From: Alcaligenes pakistanensis
Lineage (GTDB): Bacteria > Pseudomonadota > Gammaproteobacteria > Burkholderiales > Burkholderiaceae_B
Reading direction: 5' to 3'
Length of the DNA: 64,000 nt
Assembly: GCF_014652815.1 (NCBI RefSeq)
Contig: NZ_BMZN01000001.1
Coordinates: 252,866 to 316,865 of the forward strand
Positions 45,729-54,828 of this stretch are shown piece by piece. The position numbers and the translations under genes were made by a program. Below the pieces are notes generated by a model. It was not told the DNA's origin and ran no database searches. It worked only from the letters and a program-made list of their open reading frames with translations. Each line of letters opens with the position of its first letter. Within the stretch, counting starts at the first letter, position 1.

Positions 45729-46853
45729 TTAAAGCTCGCCCAAAGCGATACGCAACATGCGGCGCAGCGGCTCAGCTGCACCCCACAGCAGCTGATCGCC
45801 GACTGTGAAAGCGCTGAGGTACTCGGGGCCCATATTCAGTTTGCGCAAACGGCCCACAGGGATATCCAGCGTGCCGGTCACGGCTACGGGTGTCAGGGCT
45901 TCCATCGTGGCTTGACGCTCGTTAGGAATCACTTTGGCCCACTTGGAACCTTCAGCCAGGATGTCGGCGATCTCATCCAGTGGCACGTCGCGTGTCAACT
46001 TGATGGTCAGTGCCTGGCTATGGCAGCGCATGGCACCAATACGTACACACAAACCGTCGATAGGAATGTGCTTGTCCTGTGCGCTACGGCCCAGGATTTT
46101 GTTGGTTTCCACACCGGCTTTCCACTCTTCGCGAGTCATGCCATTGCCCAGATCGGAGTCGATCCAGGGAATCAGGCTGCCACCCAGCGGTACACCGAAG
46201 TTCTTATGAGGCAAATTAGGATCGCGCTGTGTCTGCAAGACACCGCGGTCAATATCCAAAATGGCCGATGCCGGGTCATCCAGCAGGCTGGAGACGGACT
46301 GGTTGATCAGACCGAACTGAGTCAGCAGTTCACGCATATGTTGCGCACCACCGCCCGACGCAGCCTGGTAAGTCATGCTGGTCATCCACTCAACCAGATT
46401 CTGGTTGAACAAACCACCCAGGCCCATCAGCATGCAGCTGACCGTACAGTTACCGCCAATGAATTGCTTGCCACCTTTTGCCAGCGCCGCATCAATCACA
46501 GAGCGGTTGACCGGGTCCAGCACGATCACGGAGTTCTCGTCCATGCGCAGCGTGCTGGCCGCATCAATCCACAAACCATTCCAGCCAGCGGCACGCAGCT
46601 TAGGGTAGATTTGGCTTGTGTAGTCCCCACCTTGGGCGGTCACAATAATTGGCAACTTTTTCAAAGCGTCAATATCGTGAGCATCCTGCAATGGGCCAGC
46701 GCCGTCAGCCCACGAAGGAGCTGTGCCGCCAGCATTGCTAGTCGAGAAAAACACCGGCTGAAAAAGGGAAAAATCGCCTTCGTCGCGCATGCGCTGCATG
46801 AGCACGGAGCCCACCATCCCACGCCAGCCGACCAAACCTACCGCTTGAGTCAT
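45729..46853 (-). CDS. asd: Aspartate-semialdehyde dehydrogenase
   Basis: Reduces aspartyl phosphate to aspartate semialdehyde, the branch point to lysine, diaminopimelate, methionine and threonine. 374 residues of the gamma-proteobacterial type (USG-1 unrelated). NADP fold [18 protein letters not shown], nucleophile Cys136 in [13 protein letters not shown], and the substrate-binding [11 protein letters not shown]. It lies 45 bases after leuB and two bases before fimV. Confidence 0.96.
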   Translation of the reverse strand: MTQAVGLVGWRGMVGSVLMQRMRDEGDFSLFQPVFFSTSNAGGTAPSWADGAGPLQDAHDIDALKKLPIIVTAQGGDYTSQIYPKLRAAGWNGLWIDAASTLRMDENSVIVLDPVNRSVIDAALAKGGKQFIGGNCTVSCMLMGLGGLFNQNLVEWMTSMTYQAASGGGAQHMRELLTQFGLINQSVSSLLDDPASAILDIDRGVLQTQRDPNLPHKNFGVPLGGSLIPWIDSDLGNGMTREEWKAGVETNKILGRSAQDKHIPIDGLCVRIGAMRCHSQALTIKLTRDVPLDEIADILAEGSKWAKVIPNERQATMEALTPVAVTGTLDIPVGRLRKLNMGPEYLSAFTVGDQLLWGAAEPLRRMLRIALGEL

Positions 46854-46898
46854 GGTAATACCACCTGGATATATAAAAAAATAAAACGATAAAAGATA

Positions 46899-47975
46899 CT
46901 ATCGCAAAGCCTTGAGCACTGCATCCCCCATAGCACTGGTGCTCAGCAATTGACAACCGTCTTCGTAGATGTCGCCGGTGCGCAGACCTTGCTCGAGCAC
47001 ACTGGCAACCGCGGCCTCAATACGCTTGGCCTGGTCTTCCGCGTTGAGCGAATAGCGCAGCAACATGGCGGCGGACAAAATCGTGGCCAAGGGATTGGCT
47101 TTGTCCTGACCGGCGATATCGGGTGCCGAGCCGTGGCTGGGTTCGTACAAACCTTGCTGGGATGCGTTCAGAGACGCCGAGGGCAACATGCCAATGGAGC
47201 CCGTCAACATAGCGGCTTCATCCGATAGGATATCGCCAAACAGGTTTCCTGTGACGATCACGTCGAATTCTTTTGGTGCACGCACCAATTGCATGGCCGC
47301 ATTGTCCACATACATATGGCTCAATTCCACCTCTGGGTATTCACGCGCCACGTCAATCATGATATCGCGCCAGAACTGGGAGGTTTCCAGCACATTGGAC
47401 TTATCCACGCTGCACAAGCGCTTTTGACGCTTTTGTGCGGCCTGGAAACCCACATGGGCAATACGGCGCACTTCGCTCTCAGCGTAGTGCATGGTGTCAA
47501 AGCCCTGACGCTCGCCGGCAAAGTTACCCTCTTCCACGGTACGCACGCCACGAGGCTGACCGAAGTAGATATCACCCGTCAGTTCGCGCACGATCAGGAT
47601 ATCCAGACCGGACACCACTTCTGGCTTCAGGGTTGAGGCATTCGCCAGCTGTGGATACAAGATAGCGGGACGCAGATTGGCGAACAGGCCCATGGCGCGA
47701 CGCAGGCCCAAAATAGCCTGCTCGGGACGCAGATGGCGCTCCAGCGAGTCGTATTTCCAATCGCCTACTGCGCCAAACAGCACCGCATCCGAACCCTGGG
47801 CCAGGCTCAGGGTTTCAGGTGGCAAGGGGTGGCCGTGCAAATCATAAGCAGCGCCGCCCACCGGAGCCACCGTCATTTCCAGATCCATACCCAGTGCGCC
47901 CAGCACGCGCTGGGCCTGTTCGGTAATCTCGGGGCCAATGCCGTCACCGGGCAATACTGCAATTTTATGAGTCAT
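46899..47975 (-). CDS. leuB: 3-isopropylmalate dehydrogenase
   Basis: Third step of leucine synthesis: oxidative decarboxylation of 3-isopropylmalate. 358 residues from the ATG at 47975 ([17 protein letters not shown]). Metal and substrate motif [24 protein letters not shown] is complete. A longer in-frame start at 48038 would add 21 residues without family support. It is downstream of leuD with a 119-base gap that contains a hairpin. Confidence 0.96.
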   Translation of the reverse strand: MTHKIAVLPGDGIGPEITEQAQRVLGALGMDLEMTVAPVGGAAYDLHGHPLPPETLSLAQGSDAVLFGAVGDWKYDSLERHLRPEQAILGLRRAMGLFANLRPAILYPQLANASTLKPEVVSGLDILIVRELTGDIYFGQPRGVRTVEEGNFAGERQGFDTMHYAESEVRRIAHVGFQAAQKRQKRLCSVDKSNVLETSQFWRDIMIDVAREYPEVELSHMYVDNAAMQLVRAPKEFDVIVTGNLFGDILSDEAAMLTGSIGMLPSASLNASQQGLYEPSHGSAPDIAGQDKANPLATILSAAMLLRYSLNAEDQAKRIEAAVASVLEQGLRTGDIYEDGCQLLSTSAMGDAVLKALR

Positions 47976-48015
47976 GATGAATAGGACGTAAAAATTAGGG
48001 AGTAAGAGTGAAGAA

Positions 48016-48035
48016 CTCCGGCCTGATGGCCGGAG
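48016..48035 (-). other. Hairpin between leuD and leuB
   Basis: Perfect CTCCGGCC-TGAT-GGCCGGAG stem. On the minus strand it is followed by TTCTTCACTC rather than a T-run, so it may be a weak terminator, an mRNA-stability element or a processing site between leuD and leuB. Confidence 0.4.
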
Positions 48036-48094
48036 CATCTTGGCCGCCTAGAAAGGCAGCAACAGCGAGACTTCTACAAAATCTGCAGCCATGC

Positions 48095-48739
48095 TTAAGG
48101 TTGGCCAACCAACCAGGGATGGCGGGCCAGACGCTCGGCTTCGTACTGACGGATCATGTCCGCTTTCTGCAAGGTCAGGCCAATTTCATCCAGACCATTC
48201 AAAAGGCTGTGCTTGCGCGAGGCATCAATCGTGAAGGACAGCTCACGACCTTCAGGCGTAATCACGCGCTGCTCGGCAAGATCAATACGCAGTTTGTAGC
48301 CGGGGAAGGCCTTGACTTCATCAAACAGGCGGGCGATATCCAGCTCGTTCAAGACGATAGGCAGCAGGCCATTTTTGAAGCTGTTATTGAAGAAAATATC
48401 GGCAAAGGACGGCGCAATAATGGCGCGAAAGCCGTATTGCATCAACGCCCAGGGAGCGTGCTCACGGCTGGAACCACAGCCAAAGTTCTTGCGGGCCAGC
48501 AACACGGAAGCGCCCTTATAGCGATCCTGATTCAGCACAAAGTCCGGGTTCAGCGGGCGGCGGGAATTATCCATGCCGGGCTCGCCGTGATCCAGATAGC
48601 GCAATTCATCAAACAAGTTGGGACCGAAGCCGCTGCGCTTGATGGATTTAAGGAACTGCTTGGGGATGATCAAGTCCGTATCCACGTTCTCCCGATCCAA
48701 GGGAGCGACCAGACCTTCATGAGTAGTAAATGCTTGCAT
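48095..48739 (-). CDS. leuD: 3-isopropylmalate dehydratase small subunit
   Basis: Works with LeuC in the isomerisation of 2- to 3-isopropylmalate. 214 residues; [31 protein letters not shown] and [16 protein letters not shown] are the aconitase swivel-domain signatures. The ATG at 48739 has GAGGAAA upstream and is 13 bases after the leuC stop; a longer frame to 48913 overlaps leuC and is not the start. Confidence 0.95.
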   Translation of the reverse strand: MQAFTTHEGLVAPLDRENVDTDLIIPKQFLKSIKRSGFGPNLFDELRYLDHGEPGMDNSRRPLNPDFVLNQDRYKGASVLLARKNFGCGSSREHAPWALMQYGFRAIIAPSFADIFFNNSFKNGLLPIVLNELDIARLFDEVKAFPGYKLRIDLAEQRVITPEGRELSFTIDASRKHSLLNGLDEIGLTLQKADMIRQYEAERLARHPWLVGQP

Positions 48740-48752
48740 GGTGTGGATTTCC

Positions 48753-50156
48753 TCAGTTGAACGAACGCACATCGACAAAATGGCCGGCAATGGCAGCAGC
48801 CGCAGCCATGGCAGGGCTGACCAGATGAGTGCGACCACCCTGCCCCTGACGTCCTTCAAAGTTACGGTTGGAGGTCGATGCGCAACGCTCGCCGGGTTCC
48901 AGGCGGTCGGCATTCATGGCCAGACACATGGAACAACCAGGCTCACGCCATTCAAAACCGGCATTCAGGAAAATCTTGTCCAGGCCTTCTTGCTCGGCCT
49001 GACGTTTCACCAGACCAGAGCCGGGAACAATCATGGCTTGCTTGACGTTGGAGGCCACTTTACGGCCTTTGGCCACGCTGGCGGCAGCACGCAAGTCTTC
49101 AATACGGGCATTGGTACAGGAACCAATAAACACACGGTCGATACGGATATCGGTCAAGGGCATATTGGGTGTGAGGCCCATGTACTCCAGGGCGCGTTCC
49201 ATGCCATTGCGGGCAACCTCGTCTTTTTCTTTCTCTGGATCAGGTACACGGCTGTCGATAGGCAGCACCATTTCTGGCGAGGTACCCCAGGTCAGCTGAG
49301 GCGTGATCTGACCAGCATCGATACGGACAACATGATCAAACTGCGCACCTTCGTCGGTGTGCAACGTGCCCCAGTACGCCACGGCCTGATCCCACAACAC
49401 GCCTTTGGGCGAGTAAGGACGGCCACGCAGGTACTGAATGGTTTGCTCATCTACCGCCACCATGCCCGACCGTGCACCGGCTTCAATCGCCATATTGCAC
49501 ACGGTCATGCGGCCTTCCATGGTCAGCGCACGAATGGCCGAACCACCGAACTCAATGGCGTAGCCCGTACCACCGGCAGTACCGATCTGACCGATCACGT
49601 ACAAGATCAAATCTTTTGCGGTACAGCCAAAAGGCAGCTTGCCGTCCACCTGGATCAGCATGCTTTTGCTTTTCTTCATCAGCAAGGTTTGGGTCGCCAG
49701 CGTGTGCTCAACCTCGGACGTTCCGATACCAAAGGCCAACGCACCTACGGCACCGTGCGTGCTGGTGTGGGAGTCACCACACACCACGGTCATGCCGGGC
49801 AAGGTTGCGCCCTGCTCAGGACCGACAATGTGCACAATGCCCTGACGCACGTCATTCATGCGAAATTCGGTAATGCCGAATTCTTCGCAGTTGGCATCCA
49901 AGGTGTCCACTTGCAGGCGCGAGATAGGATCTTCAATACCGTTCTCGCGGGAGGTGGTGGGCACGTTGTGATCGGCGACGGCCAGATTGGCACTGATGCG
50001 CCAAGGCTTGCGCTCGGCCAAGGTCAAGCCCTCGAAGGCTTGGGGGCTGGTCACTTCATGCAGCAAGTGGCGATCAATGTAGATCAAACAGGTGCCATCG
50101 GTATCCTGATGCACGACGTGTTCGTCGAACAACTTATCGTATAAGGTTTTTGCCAT
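48753..50156 (-). CDS. leuC: 3-isopropylmalate dehydratase large subunit
   Basis: Iron-sulfur catalytic subunit of the leucine-pathway isomerase. 467 residues, with [28 protein letters not shown], the cluster cysteines in [16 protein letters not shown] and CSMCLAMN, and [22 protein letters not shown]. First gene of leuC-leuD-leuB-asd-fimV-truA. Its 5' leader carries a small hairpin (50184-50203). Confidence 0.96.
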   Translation of the reverse strand: MAKTLYDKLFDEHVVHQDTDGTCLIYIDRHLLHEVTSPQAFEGLTLAERKPWRISANLAVADHNVPTTSRENGIEDPISRLQVDTLDANCEEFGITEFRMNDVRQGIVHIVGPEQGATLPGMTVVCGDSHTSTHGAVGALAFGIGTSEVEHTLATQTLLMKKSKSMLIQVDGKLPFGCTAKDLILYVIGQIGTAGGTGYAIEFGGSAIRALTMEGRMTVCNMAIEAGARSGMVAVDEQTIQYLRGRPYSPKGVLWDQAVAYWGTLHTDEGAQFDHVVRIDAGQITPQLTWGTSPEMVLPIDSRVPDPEKEKDEVARNGMERALEYMGLTPNMPLTDIRIDRVFIGSCTNARIEDLRAAASVAKGRKVASNVKQAMIVPGSGLVKRQAEQEGLDKIFLNAGFEWREPGCSMCLAMNADRLEPGERCASTSNRNFEGRQGQGGRTHLVSPAMAAAAAIAGHFVDVRSFN

Positions 50157-50183
50157 TGCGCTCTCGCGATTCAGTTGAAACGA

Positions 50184-50203
50184 CAGCCCACAAAAAGGGG
50201 GCT
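50184..50203 (-). promoter_or_regulatory. Small hairpin in the leuC leader
   Basis: CAGCCC and GGGCTG arms separated by eight bases, about 30 bases upstream of the leuC start. A possible leader structure; no leucine-rich leader peptide was recognised. Confidence 0.3.
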
Positions 50204-50335
50204 GCAGATGAATTTTTTCTTATTATGACAGGCGCAGTAACTGGGACAAGGCCAATCTCCATCCTAGTATTGGAATTACTAGGATACGAGGAAATGGACA
50301 CCGTCATGCGGCGGCAGCTCGCCAAAAGAAGGTTT

Positions 50336-51760
50336 TCAGCCTGAGTTCATTGCTAGACGAAGACGTCGCACCCATTCCTGTGCCATGTTCTGATCGCTGA
50401 TATTGGCAAAGCCCATCAAGAGCCCTCTTTGTGTACCGGCTTGCATTTGCCAAGTGCTCAAGGCTTGAACGGCCAGGCCTTTGGCCTGCGCAGCCGCGGC
50501 CAAGGCCTGATCATTCTCCTGCGGGCCTAGATTAGCCAATACATGGATACCACCTGCCTGCGCCTGGACCTGCAAACGAGAAGCAAACTCCTGCTCCAAA
50601 GCAGTCACCAGATAGCTGCGTCGCTGGGCATACAAGACCCGCATTTTGCGCAGATGGCGCGCAAAGTAACCCTGCTCCATGAAATCAGCCACTGTGGCTT
50701 GTGTCAGCATCGAGCCCGGTCCACCCACGTAATGAGCCGATTGCCGGAAACGTTCGACTTGAGACGGTGGCACGAGCAGATAGGCCAACCGTAATCCTGG
50801 GTGCAGAACTTTACTAAAGGTGCCGGTGTAAAGCACCCGTTCATCACGATCCAGGCTTTTTAGAGCCGGTAAAGGACGCCCGTGATAACGAAACTCGCTG
50901 TCGTAGTCATCCTCAATAATCCAGGCCTGTTGTTGACTGGCCCAGTCCAGTAGCTGCAAGCGTCTGGGCAAAGACATAGCCATACCCATCGGGCTTTGAT
51001 GAGTCGGAGTGACGATGGCGAAACGGGCCTGGGCACAACGCTCCTGCCCCAACGCCACGTTCAAGCCTTCAGCGTCCAGCGGCACGGCTTGTACATTCAT
51101 GCCAGCCTGCTTCAGAAATTGACGCGCAAATATATAACCAGGATCTTCGTACCAGCCCACATCACCGGGGTTTAACACTGTGCGGCACACCAGCCCCAAG
51201 GCGCCCCAGTATCCTGCGGTAATGAACACCTGCTCTGGCAGGCAGACAATGCCACGCGAAACCCCCAAATACGCCGCAATGGCCCGACGCAGGGGTGCAT
51301 AGCCCACCGGGTCGGGATAACGCATGGCCAGCGCACCCCAAGCACGTTGATTATGATTGGCCAGACGCGTCCAGGTTTTGCGTGGGAACGCATCCAGAGC
51401 CGGCAAGCCCATTTGAAATGGTAAAGGCGGCGCGTTTTCAGACGGCGTATAGGGCGAAGATCGTACAGCAGACACGACGGTGCTGGCATAGCGGCTGGCA
51501 TCCAGATTTGCCAATTGAGGCGACACCACTGTCCCTGCCGGTCCTCGGGCCAGAAAATAGCCCTCGCCCACCAGGATCTGATAGGCCTGTTCGACCGTGC
51601 CTCGGGCCAGATTCAATTCACTGGCCAAGCTACGCACGGACGGCACGCGATCACCCGGACGCAACTGACCAGCCGCAATGGCATCCCGAAACCGGAGATA
51701 CAACTGTTGATAGATAGGCGTGCCCGGTTCTCGGCTGGGCTGCCATGGGCTCAAGTCCAT
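50336..51760 (-). CDS. MocR-family regulator (GntR HTH + aminotransferase-like domain)
   Basis: 474 residues. N-terminal GntR winged helix (about 14-78: PIYQQLYLRFRDAIAAGQLRPGDRVPSVRSLASEL) followed by a fold-type I aminotransferase domain. The PLP lysine is Lys317 in YTGTFSKVLHPGLRLAYL and the Asp in IIEDDYDSEF, so PLP binding is expected. The group includes PdxR, GabR and TauR. It is divergent from the AhpD-like gene at 51957, which it may control. No pdxS/T or gab gene is adjacent, so the ligand stays open. Confidence 0.92.
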   Translation of the reverse strand: MDLSPWQPSREPGTPIYQQLYLRFRDAIAAGQLRPGDRVPSVRSLASELNLARGTVEQAYQILVGEGYFLARGPAGTVVSPQLANLDASRYASTVVSAVRSSPYTPSENAPPLPFQMGLPALDAFPRKTWTRLANHNQRAWGALAMRYPDPVGYAPLRRAIAAYLGVSRGIVCLPEQVFITAGYWGALGLVCRTVLNPGDVGWYEDPGYIFARQFLKQAGMNVQAVPLDAEGLNVALGQERCAQARFAIVTPTHQSPMGMAMSLPRRLQLLDWASQQQAWIIEDDYDSEFRYHGRPLPALKSLDRDERVLYTGTFSKVLHPGLRLAYLLVPPSQVERFRQSAHYVGGPGSMLTQATVADFMEQGYFARHLRKMRVLYAQRRSYLVTALEQEFASRLQVQAQAGGIHVLANLGPQENDQALAAAAQAKGLAVQALSTWQMQAGTQRGLLMGFANISDQNMAQEWVRRLRLAMNSG

Positions 51761-51777
51761 GCCTATGTCCTATTCAT

Positions 51778-51816
51778 TTATTAATTTCTTGTCACTTACT
51801 ACTAGGCCATTAATAA
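51778..51816. promoter_or_regulatory. Inverted repeat in the mocR/ahpD-like divergent region
   Basis: Two 8-base arms TTATTAAT and ATTAATAA, perfect inverted copies 23 bases apart, just upstream of the MocR gene. A candidate binding site for that regulator, although MocR proteins often use direct repeats. Confidence 0.4.
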
Positions 51817-51956
51817 CAGAAAATCAGTAAATACAGCGAGCCATAGCGCCTTGTCATCTGGCATAAAGGAACTTGCGTGATTCCGCTATGCAGCTTCAGG
51901 CACATCCAAACGCTACCTTGGCTGGTTTTTTTCTTTCTCTTTTGACTGGATATCTT

Positions 51957-52388
51957 ATGAGCGCACTTCGTCTTCCCTACGACACCCTATCTCCCAAAGC
52001 CTATCAAGGTCTGCTGCAGACGAAATTAGCCTTGGACCATAGCAGCTTGGGCAAAGAGTTGATTGAACTAGTTAATTTGCGTATTTCGCAAATCAATGGC
52101 TGCTCCTACTGCCTGGAAATGCACGCTGCCTCCTTGCGTAGCTCGGGCATGAGCAATACCAAGTTAGATTGCCTGGCAGGATGGCGTGTCAGCGAACACT
52201 TCGACGAACGTGAGCGTGCCGCTCTGGAGTGGACAGAATCAGTGGTGGATGTCGCTCGCACCCATGCCCCCGACGAGCACTTCGAGCCTTTAAAAGCCCA
52301 TTTCAGTGATGCAGAAATTTCAGACCTGAGCGTTGCGATTGCCTTGATGAGCGCCTTCAATCGCTTGGCCATCAGCATGCGCAAATAA
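51957..52388 (+). CDS. Carboxymuconolactone decarboxylase/AhpD-like protein
   Basis: Small alpha-helical protein of 143 residues. The AhpD redox motif CSYCLEMHAA holds Cys49, Cys52 and His56, so it is likely an alkylhydroperoxidase-type enzyme rather than a true decarboxylase. The ATG at 51957 is the family-consistent start; the upstream frame to 51873 looks non-coding. It is divergent from the MocR regulator and may be its target. A transporter relic lies directly after its stop on the opposite strand. Confidence 0.91.
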   Translation: MSALRLPYDTLSPKAYQGLLQTKLALDHSSLGKELIELVNLRISQINGCSYCLEMHAASLRSSGMSNTKLDCLAGWRVSEHFDERERAALEWTESVVDVARTHAPDEHFEPLKAHFSDAEISDLSVAIALMSAFNRLAISMRK

Positions 52389-52500
52389 TATCCAGGAGGC
52401 GCAATCCAAACGTATCAATGCCTGTCCAGATCGCGTAAGCCATTCCCACAGGTAATGAGCGCAAGGACAGGGCCAGCACTTGGTGCTGGTCGCCGTATAG
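52385..52500 (-). pseudogene. Relic of an SMR-family efflux gene (SugE/EmrE-like)
   Basis: Minus-strand reading gives LALSLRSLPVGMAYAIWTGI, the very characteristic middle of small multidrug resistance proteins (LALALRTLPVGTAYAVWTGIG), then the sequence departs. The N-terminal first helix and the C-terminal half are missing, so only about 35 codons survive. It overlaps the very end of the AhpD-like gene. Family match is from memory. Confidence 0.65.
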
Positions 52501-52550
52501 AACGCGAGATCGCTTGCCTGTGTCATGTCTATCCTTGCTGATAACTATCG

Positions 52551-52578
52551 TTGCAATTACAATCATTGCAAATGCAAT
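52551..52578. promoter_or_regulatory. Array of TTGCAAT half-sites upstream of the E1-like gene
   Basis: Three related half-sites: TTGCAAT (52551-52557), ATTGCAA (52565-52571) and TGCAAT (52573-52578). The first and second make a 7-base inverted repeat with a 7-base spacer; the second and third make ATTGCA-AA-TGCAAT. This looks like a regulator binding region 50-80 bases before the start at 52629. Confidence 0.5.
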
Positions 52579-52628
52579 CGAAAATCATGACGCCTAGTCG
52601 TGCAAAAAACCCATCACAGAGGTCAACC

Positions 52629-53756
52629 ATGAGTTTGGAGCGTCTTCGCCCGCCCACAGCTACGCCGCAAACCCGGATAGCAGCGGCTGCGTGCCTTGAA
52701 AAGCTTGCAGAGCAAGACATGGAGCGGGCATGTCTTGCCGCCTCTCCCTATCGTGCTATCCAGGCCATCGCCCAAGGCTTAGCACAAAACCATGCGACTC
52801 ACAGCAAGGTGTGGGTCGTACAGGCCTCGCCAGGAAAGCCATACGCCCAAGTGCCCCAATCCGACGGCGCTGACATGAGCACGGGCAATATCAGCGCGTG
52901 GCCGCTATGGTTTCGAGATGGGCCTGAGCACTTCGAGATGCCATTGCTCTATCTGCTGCGCTCCGAATCCGTCGCCGGGCTGCGCGCAGCGATATATGAA
53001 GCCGCCGACCGCGGCATCCTGTGTAACGATGCCGAAGTCACTTCTTCACGGTGGCCCAAAAGCGTGCAGCCTGCCGTTCCGCTGTGGCTCGCCAGCAGCT
53101 TGAACGGTATCCCCTATGACCCCGCATCAGGACAGGAGGCGCTCGCTATTTTGCGTTCTGCACTGCAAGCCATGTACCTAGATGACGAGCCAGGGTTCTT
53201 CTATATGACGCTGCACGATGACAAGGGAAAACTGCCAGCGTCAACGCAAGCCGACGTACATGATGCGTACAAGGGCATGTACCGCCTCCTCGCTGCACCC
53301 GAGTCCAGCGCCCCCGCGATCCGATTGCTGGGAGCCGGTCAGACATTGGGAAAAGTGGTCGAGGCAGCCAGACTTCTGCGAGAGGACTGGAACATCACCA
53401 GCGAGGTCTGGAGTTGTCCAAGCTATACCCGTCTGATGCGAGAAGGTCACGAGGCCGAGCGCTGGAACATGCTCCATCCACTCTCAAAGAAAAAGACCTC
53501 GCATATTCAGACCTGCCTTGGGTCGAGGCAGTCGCCTGTACTGGCCGTCACCGGATATGGGCAGCATATTGCCGACCAGATCGGCAGCTTCGTTTCCGCC
53601 CCCTTTGTCGCCTTAGGGGCCGACTCGCTTCGGGAAACGAATGGATTTCCCAGCGCGCAATGGATTGTGATTGCTGCGCTTAAGGCGCTTGGCGATGAGG
53701 GCACCTTGTCCATGCGGCAGGCGGGAGAAGCATTAAAGCGATATGCGCTGGCCTGA
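52629..53756 (+). CDS. Stand-alone protein resembling the C-terminal half of pyruvate dehydrogenase E1 (AceE)
   Basis: 375 residues from the ATG at 52629 (AGAGG seven bases upstream). From about residue 150 it follows the end of the AceE pyrimidine domain and the whole C-terminal domain. Landmarks are ASSLNGIPYDPASGQEALAI and FFYMTLHDDKG (compare the YYITVMNEN region), then GMYRL, IRLLGAGQTLGKVVEAARLL, SEVWSCPSYTRLMREGHEAERWNMLHP and LAVTGYGQHIADQI. WIVIAALKALGDEG is at the end. The N-terminal TPP-diphosphate domain of AceE (about 500 residues) is absent. Residues 1-110 have no recognised relation. It therefore cannot work as a normal E1 alone. It may pair with an unknown partner, or be a domain co-opted by a mobile region. 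The SGNH hydrolase gene follows after 74 bases. Confidence 0.8.
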   Translation: MSLERLRPPTATPQTRIAAAACLEKLAEQDMERACLAASPYRAIQAIAQGLAQNHATHSKVWVVQASPGKPYAQVPQSDGADMSTGNISAWPLWFRDGPEHFEMPLLYLLRSESVAGLRAAIYEAADRGILCNDAEVTSSRWPKSVQPAVPLWLASSLNGIPYDPASGQEALAILRSALQAMYLDDEPGFFYMTLHDDKGKLPASTQADVHDAYKGMYRLLAAPESSAPAIRLLGAGQTLGKVVEAARLLREDWNITSEVWSCPSYTRLMREGHEAERWNMLHPLSKKKTSHIQTCLGSRQSPVLAVTGYGQHIADQIGSFVSAPFVALGADSLRETNGFPSAQWIVIAALKALGDEGTLSMRQAGEALKRYALA

Positions 53757-53830
53757 CATCTGGCATTAACGTAAATAAATCCGATCCTGCCACGGTATAA
53801 AGGTATCTGGAAAAACGCTTTGGAGCGGTC

Positions 53831-54469
53831 ATGAAACACGTTCTTGTCTACTCTGACTCCTTGTCATGGGGGATTATTCCAAGCACCCGAAAGCGCCTGC
53901 ATTTCGAGCAACGCTGGCCAGGCGTCATGGAAATTTCACTCTGCGCCGCAGGCCTGAAAGTCCGGGTTATCGAAGACTGTTTGAATGGGCGACGAACCGC
54001 ATGGGATGACCCTTTCAAGCCAGGCCGCAACGGATTAGCAGGCTTGGCGCAGCGGATTGAAATCCATTCACCCCTTGATCTGGTGATCTTGATGCTTGGG
54101 ACGAATGATTTTCAGTCCATGCACGAACACAATGCATGGCTTTCGTCGCAAGGTATCTTGGCGCTTGTATCCACCATTCGCTCCGCCCCAATTGAGCCGG
54201 ACATGCCCGTACCACCCATCCTGGTCGTAGCCCCTCCTGCCATTCAAACGCCGAAAGGGCCAATCGCACCGAAATTTCAGGGCGGCGAGCACAAATGTGT
54301 CGGGTTGGCGGACGCCTATCGCAGGGTGTGTGAGGAAGCGAACTGCCATTTCTTCGATGCCGGCAGCGTCATTACCTCTAGCGAGGTCGATGGCGTTCAC
54401 CTTGATCTTGAGCAGCACTTCATTCTTGGCAAAGCTGTGGCTGAAATCTCGAAGTCGCTGCTTGCCTAG
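53831..54469 (+). CDS. SGNH/GDSL-type hydrolase
   Basis: Esterase-like enzyme of 212 residues, without signal peptide, so probably cytosolic. The nucleophile block is VYSDSLSWG (Ser10), the oxyanion Asn92 is in LGTNDF, and the C-terminal DGVHLD gives Asp187 and His190, so the catalytic set is complete. Closest in look to arylesterase/thioesterase I-like SGNH proteins (TesA family) with the insertion CLNGRRTAWDDPF. It follows the E1-like gene on the same strand and may be co-transcribed. Confidence 0.9.
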   Translation: MKHVLVYSDSLSWGIIPSTRKRLHFEQRWPGVMEISLCAAGLKVRVIEDCLNGRRTAWDDPFKPGRNGLAGLAQRIEIHSPLDLVILMLGTNDFQSMHEHNAWLSSQGILALVSTIRSAPIEPDMPVPPILVVAPPAIQTPKGPIAPKFQGGEHKCVGLADAYRRVCEEANCHFFDAGSVITSSEVDGVHLDLEQHFILGKAVAEISKSLLA

Positions 54470-54478
54470 CTGGCGTGA

Positions 54479-54828
54479 ATAAGGCTGCCGTTGGTCAGCG
54501 GTTTGATGTGGCCGGTGTTATCAGCTTTTGCCAGCCACTATCCACAAATTGAACTCGACCTGAATTTCAGCGACCGCCTGGTGGATGTTGTGGACGAAGG
54601 TTTCGATGCAATCGTACGCACTGGACAGTTGAGCGACTCCCGCCTGACCTCGCCGTCAAGCAGGCCCTGGATTACGGAGGACTTGTGACGGTACTGGACG
54701 AATGGACTGGTTCGTCTAGTACCTTCTGGATATTGTGGCCGTCCAATCGACAACTGCTGCCCAGAGTCCGGGCATTCGTCGATTTCATGGCCGGGAACCT
54801 GCCCCCGCCTGCTGATACAAAGGCATGA
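54479..54828 (+). pseudogene. Relic of a LysR-type regulator
   Basis: Two pieces of a LysR effector domain survive in different frames. IRLPLVSGLMWPVLSAFASH, YPQIELDLNFSDR and LVDVVDEGFDAIVRTGQL are at 54479-54645. DLAVKQALDYGGLVTVLDEW and TFWILWPSNRQLLPRVRAFV, DFMAG lie in a shifted frame from about 54648 to the stop at 54828. The DNA-binding domain and about 130 residues in the middle are gone. The relic overlaps the last 44 bases of the convergent M48 protease gene. Confidence 0.72.

Noticed and set aside
48740-48913. Upstream extension of leuD
   Set aside because: It overlaps leuC in another frame; the ATG at 48739 matches the family start and has a ribosome site.
48738-50144. Open frame of 468 codons antisense to leuC
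   Set aside because: A shadow frame; leuC is complete with all cluster ligands.
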